Assembly (NCBI GenBank): GCA_963639715.1
Contig: CAVHWW010000079.1
Location: forward strand, 1-15,891
From: Parolsenella sp963639715
GTDB lineage: Bacteria > Actinomycetota > Coriobacteriia > Coriobacteriales > Atopobiaceae
Reading direction: 5' to 3'
Length of the DNA: 15,891 nucleotides
Positions within the stretch are counted from its first letter, which is position 1. Every line of letters starts with the position of its first letter. Shown piece after piece: positions 6,247-12,883 of the stretch. The translations under genes were made by a program, and so were the position numbers. The notes under the pieces were generated by a model. The model was not told the DNA's origin. It saw only the letters and a list, made by a program, of their open reading frames with translations, and did not search any database.

Positions 6247-6825
6247 TTACTCGAACTCGATCTCGCCGTCGGCGGTACCCATCGACTTGACGATGGCGAG
6301 ACTCTCGAGGTGGTAGCCGCGCTCGCGCAGGCTCTTGCCGCCGGGCTGGAAGCCCTTCTCGATGGCGATGCCGATGCCCTCGACGATGACGCCGGCCTCC
6401 TCGCAAATCTCGAGCAGGCCGTTGAGGGCGGCGCCCATGGCGAGGAAGTCGTCCAGGATGATGACGTGCTCGCCGGGCTTGAGGAAGCGCTTGGCGACGA
6501 TGACCTCGTAGACGCGGCCCTTGGTGTAGCTCTTGATCTGGGTGCGGTACTGCTCGCCGTCGAGGTTCTTGGACTCGGTCTTGCGGGCAAAGACCACGGG
6601 GGCGTTGTCGAAGTGCTTGGCGGCCGCGACGGCGATGCCGATGCCGGAGCTCTCGATGGTCAAGATCTTGTCAACCTGCTTGCCGGCGAACAGGCGCGCC
6701 CACTCGGCGCCCATGTGGTCGTACAGGGTGACGTCGCACTGGTGGTTGAGGAAGCTGTCAACCTTCAGGACGTTGCCCTCGCGAACGATGCCGTCCTGAC
6801 GAATGCGATCCTCGAGTTCCTTCAT
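6247..6825 (-). CDS. xpt: Xanthine phosphoribosyltransferase
   Basis: This 192-residue cytoplasmic purine-salvage enzyme joins xanthine to PRPP to give XMP. The type I phosphoribosyltransferase PRPP loop VIILDDFLAMGAAL is at residues 121-134. The N-terminal MKELEDRIRQDGIVREGNVLKVDSFLNHQ pattern and the ESSGIGIA stretch (58-65) are characteristic of Xpt rather than Apt or Hpt, and the length matches the family. I chose the ATG at 6825, preceded by AGGAGG; the open frame continues 45 codons upstream through the promoter and is not coding. A promoter, a palindrome and a leader hairpin lie upstream. The leader, about 67 bases, is too short for a purine riboswitch. Its co-substrate PRPP is made by Prs, encoded further up in the window. 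Confidence 0.95.
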   Translation of the reverse strand: MKELEDRIRQDGIVREGNVLKVDSFLNHQCDVTLYDHMGAEWARLFAGKQVDKILTIESSGIGIAVAAAKHFDNAPVVFARKTESKNLDGEQYRTQIKSYTKGRVYEVIVAKRFLKPGEHVIILDDFLAMGAALNGLLEICEEAGVIVEGIGIAIEKGFQPGGKSLRERGYHLESLAIVKSMGTADGEIEFE

Positions 6826-6856
6826 CCGGCGATTCCTCCTGAGGCTTGAAACGGAA

Positions 6857-6882
6857 ACGCGGCGTGTGGGTGGGCGCCGCGT
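6857..6882 (-). promoter_or_regulatory. Hairpin in the xpt leader
   Basis: ACGCGGCG (6857-6864) and CGCCGCGT (6875-6882) are perfect complements around a ten-base loop, followed on the minus strand by TTCCGTTTC. Lying between the predicted start of transcription and the ribosome binding site, it resembles a weak attenuator. Confidence 0.4.
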
Positions 6883-6888
6883 CAAAAG

Positions 6889-6927
6889 GTTTCGAAACAT
6901 TATGCCGCGAACTGCGCCGTTTGTCGT
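6889..6927 (-). promoter_or_regulatory. Likely xpt promoter with an adjoining palindrome
   Basis: On the minus strand ACGACA (6927-6922, 4 of 6 to -35) and CATAAT (6904-6899, 5 of 6 to -10) are 17 bases apart. The palindrome GTTTCGAAAC (6889-6898) directly adjoins the -10 and covers the expected start of transcription near 6893, a common operator position. Confidence 0.55.
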
Positions 6928-7136
6928 GCAATATCTGCCATTTGCCGTTGTCGCTATCAAAATCTAACGCCAGGTGTGCAAGAGGGGCGGCCGTCGGGCG
7001 CGCCCGCTGAGCTGGCTGGCGCTCGCCGGATGCTTGGCCGGAAGGCGAAACGGGCGGCCCTGTTGGCCACCGCGGCGGAGTGCGGTGCGGCGGCTGAGCG
7101 TTCGCTAGTCGCAACATTGTGGCAGCAGGGCGCTTG
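6928..7136. other. Intergenic stretch between kinase and xpt genes
   Basis: Apart from the xpt promoter and leader, this GC-rich stretch shows no gene. A 13-base direct repeat with two mismatches (GCGTTCGCTAGTC at 7098-7110, GCGCTTGCTAGTC at 7130-7142) spans the kinase stop codon. No convincing terminator for the kinase operon is visible. Confidence 0.45.
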
Positions 7137-8690
7137 CTAGTCCCAGATGGCGATGACGGCGAGCCACATTAGCGTGGTGACGAGAAGGGCTAGGAAGGCA
7201 TCCCTCCAGACGCGCCCGCGTGTCCGCTCTTTAAACCAGGGGACGTTGGCGAAGAGCCAGCGCTTGTCGAGAAACACGAATCCTATGGTGAGCATGATCG
7301 ACGGACCCCAGATAAGGAAGGAGAACAGGTTCGTCGCAAACGATGCCCGTATGTTCAGAGAGGGGTCAAAAAAGTCATAGACGCACGCAGCGATAAAGAT
7401 GGCGCATCCCGCCAGGACGAGGATGTTTCTGAAGGTGAAGAAGCGTGGCCTCTTCTCTGGGCGGCTTGGGTTGTCTTTTGCTTTCGTGAGTTGGGCCGAG
7501 CCGCTTTCCGCATTCTTGCTTGGAGCGGGGTCGCTCGTGTGGCTCTTGTTCGGACTTGCGGTTGCCACATTGGCTGCGCTTTGGTTCGCTGACGGGTTGC
7601 TCTCGATGCCAGCGAATGTCGGGACGACACGGCTGTCAGTGGTTTCGCGGGGAGCTGCGTCGGCGCCATCGTCGTTTCTGGTTTGTGCAACGTTGTCGAA
7701 TCCGCTTTCCGAGTCGCACTTCTCGTAGGTTGTAGAAGTCTGTTCGAGCTCTCTTTCTGGCGCTTGGGCTGCGGCTGCGCCTTCGCGCATCCGTGCCGTG
7801 ACCTGGGCGATGTGTGCCGAGCCGCACTCGCTTGCGGCTTCCTCACAGGCGCGACGGAGCTGGCGGACGTTCTCGTAGCGCTTGGCTGGGTCAAGCTCGC
7901 AGGCCTTCTCAATTACCCTGCGCCAGGGCTCGGGAATGTCCAGGTCGTAAAAGCTGACGGTGCGGTCGGCCGGGTGGGGGTCCCTTCCGGTGAGACAGAA
8001 AAACGCGAGCATGCCGAGGGCGTAGATGTCACTGCGTACGTCGGTCTGCCCAAAGCCGAACTGTTCGGGCGGCGCGTAGGCGCGCGTTCCGAAGTGGGTC
8101 GTGTCGCTCTCGGCCTCGGGGCTCCAAGCCCTCGATATAGCGAAGTCGATAAGGACGGGGTTTTGCAGGTTACCCTCCGGGCAGATGATGTTGCTCGGCG
8201 TAAGATCGCGATGGATGACGGGCGAACCCAGTTGTTCGTGTAGCTCGCTAACGGCGTCGCAAACGGAGGGCAAGAGACGCCCGGCCGTGGTGTGCCCTTG
8301 TTCCCTAGCTCCAATCTCTACAATTTCGCGCACGCTCGGGCCGTTGACGTATTCCATGACAACCTCGAGCGTCTGGCCACCGTCGACCTCCTCGCCCTCG
8401 TTCAGGCGAACGATGCGTGGGATATGCTGGAGGCGCTTTCCCTTCAGCTGTGCGTCCATGAGCAGCCGGTAGGTGCCGCCGAGGCCCGCCTGTTTGTCGA
8501 TGAGCTTTCTCACGTAGGGGCCCAGCTCGCCGCCGTCGAGCGTGCGGATGTAGACGAGCTGCGTCTTCTCAAAGTCTGACTCCTTGAGAGCGCGCTCTAT
8601 GCGATAGGCGTCCGGGGCCGTTGTGGCTCCGGACGCCTCGAGGCTGGCAAGCAGCTCGCTGTGAAAACTATCTGTCTGGGATGCTTCCAT
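7137..8690 (-). CDS. Membrane-anchored Hanks-type Ser/Thr protein kinase
   Basis: This encodes 517 residues. The N-terminal kinase domain spans about residues 36-285: probable ATP lysine Lys62 (YVRKLI), hinge VMEYVNGPS (111-119), catalytic loop HRDLTPSN (160-167), the metal motif as DFA (182-184) instead of DFG, the P+1/APE region as YAPPEQ (205-210), SDIYALGM (220-227) and a closing RY (271-272). The glycine-rich loop is degenerate. Residues about 290-412 form a low-complexity Ser/Ala/Asp linker, followed by three hydrophobic segments at the C-terminus (about 420-440, 453-474 and 497-516), so the kinase faces the cytoplasm. The ATG at 8690 has no strong ribosome binding site and lies 18 bases after the upstream gene, suggesting coupled translation. 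No PASTA or other sensor domain is seen. Confidence 0.9.
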   Translation of the reverse strand: MEASQTDSFHSELLASLEASGATTAPDAYRIERALKESDFEKTQLVYIRTLDGGELGPYVRKLIDKQAGLGGTYRLLMDAQLKGKRLQHIPRIVRLNEGEEVDGGQTLEVVMEYVNGPSVREIVEIGAREQGHTTAGRLLPSVCDAVSELHEQLGSPVIHRDLTPSNIICPEGNLQNPVLIDFAISRAWSPEAESDTTHFGTRAYAPPEQFGFGQTDVRSDIYALGMLAFFCLTGRDPHPADRTVSFYDLDIPEPWRRVIEKACELDPAKRYENVRQLRRACEEAASECGSAHIAQVTARMREGAAAAQAPERELEQTSTTYEKCDSESGFDNVAQTRNDDGADAAPRETTDSRVVPTFAGIESNPSANQSAANVATASPNKSHTSDPAPSKNAESGSAQLTKAKDNPSRPEKRPRFFTFRNILVLAGCAIFIAACVYDFFDPSLNIRASFATNLFSFLIWGPSIMLTIGFVFLDKRWLFANVPWFKERTRGRVWRDAFLALLVTTLMWLAVIAIWD

Positions 8691-8708
8691 GCGCTAATGA
8701 TACTGCCG

Positions 8709-9128
8709 CTAACAGATGGTCTCTTCGCCGAAGCGATAGAGCTCCTCGTTGGCCTTTTGTAACGAGCAGCCACGGTCGAGGCAGAAGATGATGATGGCGT
8801 CGCGTCGGTCCTTGCTGTAGAGCGAACTCACCCCGGCGGCTTCCAGGGCGCGGTTCGTCTCTCTCGGCGTAAGGGCCATGGCGAAGGCGATTTGCAGGAC
8901 CTTGTTGCGGCTTGGGTTTCTCGCGCCGGTGAAGATCTGGTAGCCAAAGGTCTCGTTGAGGTCTGCCATACGAACCACCTGCGAACGCTTCAGATGCTTC
9001 TTTTCCAAAAGCTGCTCGAGGTACTCGGAGAGGGTCCTGTGGCCAAGGCCGTTTTGCTCGATGAATGAGCTTATGGAAGACGTGCTCAGCAGCTCGTCGA
9101 GAAGCTCTTCTGTCAGGCGCTCTGCCAT
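8709..9128 (-). CDS. Xre-like helix-turn-helix protein paired with the kinase
   Basis: This encodes 139 residues. Residues about 33-98 form a lambda-repressor-like helix-turn-helix unit: TLSEYLEQLLEKKHLKRSQV, then ADLNETFGYQIFTGARNPSR (about 55-74) as the likely DNA-recognition part, then VLQIAFAMALTPRETNRALEAAGV. The C-terminal 40 residues (YSKDRRDAIIIFCLDRG, then ANEELYRFGEE) are helical. No ligand-binding or membrane domain is present. The ATG at 9128 follows GGGAGGG. The gene sits 20 bases after the membrane-protein gene and 18 bases before the kinase gene, all in one direction. It could regulate this operon or be a kinase substrate; both are inference from adjacency. Confidence 0.82.
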   Translation of the reverse strand: MAERLTEELLDELLSTSSISSFIEQNGLGHRTLSEYLEQLLEKKHLKRSQVVRMADLNETFGYQIFTGARNPSRNKVLQIAFAMALTPRETNRALEAAGVSSLYSKDRRDAIIIFCLDRGCSLQKANEELYRFGEETIC

Positions 9129-9148
9129 GTGCCCTCCCTTATGGATGC

Positions 9149-9790
9149 CTAGAAGCCGGTGACGTCTGCGAGCGTGTAGCTGGCGACGTCGGCGAGAGGC
9201 TCAGAGCCGTAGGCCTCGAACTTCCAGGTTCCGCCGTCGGCGAGGTTGCTCGTGCTGTCGACAGCGGTGCCAATCTGGTTGCCATCGGCATCGTAGAGGT
9301 TATAGCTGACAGAAATGTAGCTGAACTCCTTACCAGAGGTGTTGGTGAAGGTGCCCGTGATCTTGGACGACCACTCGTCGCCGTCGATGGCCTCGTCGGC
9401 GATGGTGTACTTGCTTGCGTTGTCGCTGGCTGTGGCATCGTCGGCGCTGGCGGTCTCGGCGCTTGCGACCGTGCCGTCCGTGGTGGAGACGGTCGCGTCA
9501 TCGATGGCCTGATCAATGGCCGATGCGTACATGTTCTGCGTGACAAGCACGATGACGACGGCGAGGACGTTCGCGATGACGGCGGCGACGGCGAGACCCT
9601 TGCCGCCCTTCTTACCCTTCATCGTGCCAACGAGGCCCACGATGCCGAAGATGACGCCGATAAGGGCGAAGAAGAACGAGAAGTTGTTGATGAAGGGCAA
9701 AAACGAGGTGAGCAGGGCAATGGCGCCCAAGATGATGCCCACGATGGCTGCAGCCGACTTCGGCTGCGTGTTGGTGCTGGTGTCGCTCAT
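9149..9790 (-). CDS. Membrane protein with probable extracellular FxLYD domain
   Basis: This encodes 213 residues. Three hydrophobic segments (about residues 13-30, 37-57 and 66-86) lie at the N-terminus, with the basic loop KGKKGGKG between the second and third. They resemble the DUF4190 kind of membrane module. An Asp/Ser/Thr/Ala-rich linker follows (about 97-127), and then a beta-rich domain from about 138 to 213. The stretch YISVSYNLYDADGNQIG (158-174) and the GTWKFEA strand fit an FxLYD-type domain, which is usually surface-exposed. I chose the ATG at 9790 (MSDTSTN), preceded by GGAAGGAAG, rather than a start 21 codons upstream. It is first in a tight three-gene set with the helix-turn-helix and kinase genes, so it may sense or respond at the cell surface. 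That role is inference. Confidence 0.85.
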   Translation of the reverse strand: MSDTSTNTQPKSAAAIVGIILGAIALLTSFLPFINNFSFFFALIGVIFGIVGLVGTMKGKKGGKGLAVAAVIANVLAVVIVLVTQNMYASAIDQAIDDATVSTTDGTVASAETASADDATASDNASKYTIADEAIDGDEWSSKITGTFTNTSGKEFSYISVSYNLYDADGNQIGTAVDSTSNLADGGTWKFEAYGSEPLADVASYTLADVTGF

Positions 9791-9850
9791 GATTCTTCCT
9801 TCCAACGGGCTTTCAGGTAGGCCCATCGTAGGAAGCCGTGCCAGGGATTT

Positions 9851-9869
9851 CATTAGCTGCGAGCTAATG
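9851..9869. promoter_or_regulatory. Perfect palindrome upstream of the kinase operon
   Basis: CATTAGCT-GCG-AGCTAATG has 8-bp perfect arms and a three-base centre, about 61 bases upstream of the first gene's ATG. It is AT-richer than its surroundings and in a plausible operator position. No clear -35/-10 pair was found next to it. The Xre-like protein of the same operon is a candidate binder. Confidence 0.4.
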
Positions 9870-9882
9870 GCGGGCGTTTAAA

Positions 9883-9926
9883 GCAGAAGGCCCGCCTCGC
9901 GCGCGTTGTCGCGGCGAGGCGGGCCT
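9883..9926 (-). terminator. Rho-independent terminator of the nfnAB operon
   Basis: Perfect 13-base arms AGGCCCGCCTCGC (9888-9900) and GCGAGGCGGGCCT (9914-9926) are followed on the minus strand by TCTGCTTTAAAC. It is 70 bases past the nfnB stop. The T-tract is interrupted, but the stem is very strong. Confidence 0.75.
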
Positions 9927-9996
9927 CATGTCGTGCCTTGCGGGCTCAAGGGACTGTGCTGTATAGCCCAGCTCAACGGCCCCATGGCGCATCAGC

Positions 9997-11406
9997 CTAG
10001 CCCTCGAGGGCCTCCATCATGGAGTGGGCGGCCTTCTTGCCGGCGCCCATGGCCAGGATGACCGTGGCAGCACCGGTGACGATGTCGCCGCCGGCCCAGA
10101 TGCGCGGGTCGGAGGTGCGGCCGTTCTCGTCGGCCTCGATGTAGCCCCACTTGTTGAGGCTGACTTCCTCGGCGGCGAGCTTCGGGAACGGGTTAGCGTT
10201 GGTGCCGATGGCGGTGACGGCCACGTCGCAGGGAATCTCAAACTCGGAGCCTTCGATGACGTGCGGGCGGCGACGGCCGCTCTCGTCGGGCTCACCAAGC
10301 TCCATGCGCTCGAGCTTCACGGAGGTCACGAAGCCATTCTCGTCAGCGATGAACTCCACGGGGGAGACGAGCGGCAGGATCTGGACGCCCTCCTCCTTGG
10401 CGTGGTGCAGCTCGGCCTTACGGGCGGGCATCTCTTCCTCGGTGCGGCGATAGGCGAGCGTCACGGTGTCGGCGCCAAGGCGCAGCGCGGTGCGCGCGGC
10501 GTCCATGGCGACGTTGCCGCCGCCGAAGACCACGACGTTCTTGCCGTGCTTGGTGGGGGTGTCGTACACCGGGAACTTCTCGGCCTTCATGAGGTTCACG
10601 CGGGTGAGGTACTCGTTGGCGCAGAAGACGCCGGGGAGGTTCTCGCCCGGGACGTTCAGGAACTTGGGCAGGCCGGCGCCCACGGCGAGGTACATGGCGT
10701 CGAAGCCCTGCTCCTCAAAGAGCTCCTTGGCGTCGGTGATGCGGCCCACGACGCTGTTGTACTCGAACTTGACGCCGAGCTTCTCCAGGCCGTCGATCTC
10801 GCGCTTGACGATCTTCTTGGGCAGACGGAACTCGGGGATGCCGTAGGTCAGCACGCCGCCGCCGGTGAAGAAGGCCTCGAAGACCGTGACCTCATAGCCG
10901 TTGCGGGCGAGTTCGCCGGCGCAGGCGATGCCGGAGGGGCCGGAGCCCACGACGGCGACCTTCTTGCCGTTGGAGGGCTTGACCTCGGGGTCGTGCGCGA
11001 GCTCGGTGGCGTTGTCGCCAAGGAAGCGCTCGAGCTGGCCGATGGCGATGGGGTTGCCCTTCTTGTTGAGGACGCAGTTGCCCTCGCACTGGTTCTCCTG
11101 CGGGCAGACGCGGCCGCAGACGGAGGGCAGCAGGCTGGCCTCACGGATGATGTCGAGACCGCCGCCGAAGTTACCCTCACGGATCTTCTCGATGAAGCCG
11201 GGGATGTTGATGGAGACGGGGCAGCCCTCGACGCACTGGGGCTTCTTGCAGTCGAGACAGCGGTTGGCCTCGGCCACGGCGTCGGCCATGGAGTAGCCGC
11301 GGTCGACCGGGCGGAAGTCCTGGGCGCGCTCTTCGGCGCGCTCCTCGACGTAGGGAGTACGGGGAGCCTTCATGTTGGGCTTGTACTTACCGTTTACTTG
11401 TGGCAT
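9997..11406 (-). CDS. nfnB: NfnB-type NADPH-binding flavoprotein, large subunit (GltD-like)
   Basis: This 469-residue cytoplasmic iron-sulfur flavoprotein should form, with NfnA, the NADH-dependent reduced ferredoxin:NADP oxidoreductase that bifurcates electrons among ferredoxin, NADH and NADPH. Eight N-terminal cysteines (50, 53, 58, 62, 97, 101, 107, 111) in CLDCKKPQCVEGCP and SVCGRVCPQENQCEGNC fit two 4Fe-4S clusters. The FAD motif is GSGPSG (154-159); the NADPH motif is GGGNVAMDAARTALR (295-309); a closing FAD motif GGDIVTGAATVILAMGAG is near the C-terminus. The ATG at 11406 follows AAGGAGG and overlaps the nfnA stop by 13 bases, implying coupled translation. The same family is often annotated as glutamate synthase small chain or SudA; no large glutamate synthase gene is nearby, and the NfnA partner favours Nfn/Sud. 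Confidence 0.9.
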   Translation of the reverse strand: MPQVNGKYKPNMKAPRTPYVEERAEERAQDFRPVDRGYSMADAVAEANRCLDCKKPQCVEGCPVSINIPGFIEKIREGNFGGGLDIIREASLLPSVCGRVCPQENQCEGNCVLNKKGNPIAIGQLERFLGDNATELAHDPEVKPSNGKKVAVVGSGPSGIACAGELARNGYEVTVFEAFFTGGGVLTYGIPEFRLPKKIVKREIDGLEKLGVKFEYNSVVGRITDAKELFEEQGFDAMYLAVGAGLPKFLNVPGENLPGVFCANEYLTRVNLMKAEKFPVYDTPTKHGKNVVVFGGGNVAMDAARTALRLGADTVTLAYRRTEEEMPARKAELHHAKEEGVQILPLVSPVEFIADENGFVTSVKLERMELGEPDESGRRRPHVIEGSEFEIPCDVAVTAIGTNANPFPKLAAEEVSLNKWGYIEADENGRTSDPRIWAGGDIVTGAATVILAMGAGKKAAHSMMEALEG

Positions 11407-12233
11407 GCGCAGCTCTCCTCCTTATAGGCCTCAACAGCCTCGGCCTCTTCGGTGCGATACGAGCCCTGGCGGGCGCGAAGGTCGTCCCAGTCCACCTGGG
11501 TGGCGTCGAAGTCCGGGCCGTCAACGCAGGCGAACTTCGTCTTGCCGCCGACCTCGACGCGGCAGCAGCCGCACATGCCGGTGCCGTCGACCATGATGGG
11601 GTTCAGGGAGGCGACGATGGGCAGGTCGTACTTCTGGGCGGTGAGGGCGGAGAACTTCATCATCGGGACGGGGCCGACGCAGAAGGCGCCGTCGACGGCA
11701 CCCTCCTGGCACAGGCGCTCGAGCGGGGCCGTGACCACGCCCTTCTCGCCCTCGGAGCCGTCATCGGTGGTGATGTAGAGGCCCTCGAGCGGCAGGGCCT
11801 TGAACTGGTCGGTCAGGATGAGCAGGTCCTTGGTGCGGGCGCCCATGATGACGGAGACCTTCTTGCCCTCCTCGCAGAAGGTGCGGGCCACGGGGTAGGC
11901 GATGGCCAGGCCAACGCCGCCGCCGAGCACGACCACGCGGTCACCCTCGAGCTCGGTGGGGTTGCCGAGCGGGCCGGTGACGTCCTGGAGGTAATCGCCC
12001 TCGTTGTAGGTCGAGAGCATCTGGGTGGTCTTGCCGATCACCATGAAGATGAACTCGATCCAGCCCTCCTCGGCGTTCCAGCCGGCGAGGGTGAAGGGCA
12101 CGCGCTCGCCCTCCTCGTTCGCGCGAACCATGAGGAACTGACCAGCATGGGCCTTCTTGGCCATCTGCGGCGCCTCAACACGGAACTCGAACACCTTCTC
12201 CGAGAACTGCGTCTTTTTGAGGATCTTGTACAT
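11394..12233 (-). CDS. nfnA: NfnA-type FAD/2Fe-2S NAD(H)-binding subunit
   Basis: This 279-residue protein is the small partner of NfnB and belongs with the ferredoxin-NADP reductase/dihydroorotate dehydrogenase electron-transfer (PyrK-like) family. Residues about 1-95 form the FAD-binding barrel (RVPFTLAGW, 44-52), residues about 98-205 the NAD(H)-binding domain (VVVLGGGVGLAIAYPVA, 100-116), and the C-terminal part binds 2Fe-2S through GTGMCGCCRV and FACVDGPDFD (Cys221, Cys224, Cys236; one more cysteine at 223). I chose the ATG at 12233, preceded by AGAGGAG; the frame extends 28 codons upstream without a site. It overlaps nfnB by 13 bases. The shared terminator beyond nfnB and the candidate promoter near 12324-12352 make this a two-gene operon. 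Confidence 0.9.
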   Translation of the reverse strand: MYKILKKTQFSEKVFEFRVEAPQMAKKAHAGQFLMVRANEEGERVPFTLAGWNAEEGWIEFIFMVIGKTTQMLSTYNEGDYLQDVTGPLGNPTELEGDRVVVLGGGVGLAIAYPVARTFCEEGKKVSVIMGARTKDLLILTDQFKALPLEGLYITTDDGSEGEKGVVTAPLERLCQEGAVDGAFCVGPVPMMKFSALTAQKYDLPIVASLNPIMVDGTGMCGCCRVEVGGKTKFACVDGPDFDATQVDWDDLRARQGSYRTEEAEAVEAYKEESCACHK

Positions 12234-12323
12234 GCAGAACTCCTCTCCTGTCTGCTTTGCGCCTGAGCGCCGGCCTTTGCCCCGAGCCGACACGCGTTGG
12301 CGCGCGTTTGCACACACGAGATA

Positions 12324-12352
12324 ATTTTAGTCATCGTCCAGCGTTCGGATAA
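12324..12352 (-). promoter_or_regulatory. Candidate nfnAB promoter
   Basis: On the minus strand TAAAAT (12329-12324, 5 of 6 to -10) is 17 bases from TTATCC (12352-12347, only 3 of 6 to -35). A weak -35 would fit an activated promoter. Transcription would begin near 12317, giving an 83-base leader. Confidence 0.4.
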
Positions 12353-12560
12353 CGGAATTGTTTTCGTCGGAATGCCCCTGAGCTGCAGGTATTTAGATAA
12401 ATGACCATCGCTTGAGGGTCAACCTTTTTGAGTTATGCCCCTGACCTGCGGGCGAGCGATTAGAGTGGCGCGCGAGTTTTCATTCGGCGCATTGGCGGGG
12501 GAGCGAAAAGCTACCGCTCGCCGCCGTATTCCTACCGTTCGCTAGGCGCAAAGGGACGAG
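12353..12560. other. Non-coding region with two 18-bp direct repeats
   Basis: ATGCCCCTGAGCTGCAGG (12372-12389) recurs as ATGCCCCTGACCTGCGGG (12435-12452), 16 of 18 identical with starts 63 bp apart, about six helical turns. They lie just upstream of the candidate nfnAB promoter. The rest, to 12560, holds no gene. Confidence 0.6.
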
Positions 12561-12598
12561 AAAACCCCGGCGCTCGCTTTGGCGCCAGGGTTTTCTTG
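12561..12598. terminator. Bidirectional-looking Rho-independent terminator
   Basis: AAAACCCCGGCGC (12561-12573) and GCGCCAGGGTTTT (12582-12594) match at 12 of 13 positions. Both strands end in T-tracts (TTTTCTT on plus, TTTTCTC on minus). The only transcript seen entering it is the minus-strand one from pth, whose stop is 290 bases upstream. Confidence 0.75.
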
Positions 12599-12883
12599 GA
12601 GACTGCTCTATTTGATTTAGCAGGGCTTTTATCTGCTTCGGAAAGACTGCCTGTCCCAAGCGCGGAAAATGGCCGGGCGGTTTTGCTGGGCAGCCGTCCG
12701 CGCGCCGATTTTGGCCAAATCGCGGATTGTCGGGTCGGGAGACCAAGGCTGTTTGAGCCCTCGCGTGCTGTCTGCGACTCCGTCGTCGCCCGCGCCCATC
12801 ACCTATGGTCCCACGGCATCCGTCCGCGCGAGCCGAGCGAGCGGGCCCGCCGCGGCACGAACGGGTGCGGGGTGCGCTGCCGC
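12599..12883. other. Non-coding stretch between pth and its terminator
   Basis: No gene is supported. A minus-strand open frame (12480-12746) crosses the terminator and has no ribosome binding site. One palindrome-like site is visible, CGATTTTGGCCAAATCG (12706-12722). The stretch could be a long 3' untranslated region or hold a small RNA, but I recognise no known RNA family. Confidence 0.45.

Noticed and set aside
6826..6960. Purine riboswitch upstream of xpt
   Set aside because: The leader after the predicted promoter is about 67 bases and I see no three-way junction with paired loops; only a simple GC hairpin is present.
10024..11427. 467-residue plus-strand open frame opposite nfnB
   Set aside because: Antisense shadow of a gene with full cofactor motifs; composition is low-complexity Leu/Gly/Ala/Asp with no recognisable motif.
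12480..12746. 88-residue minus-strand frame in the pth-nfnA gap
   Set aside because: It runs straight through a strong terminator hairpin, lacks a ribosome binding site and has no recognisable sequence.
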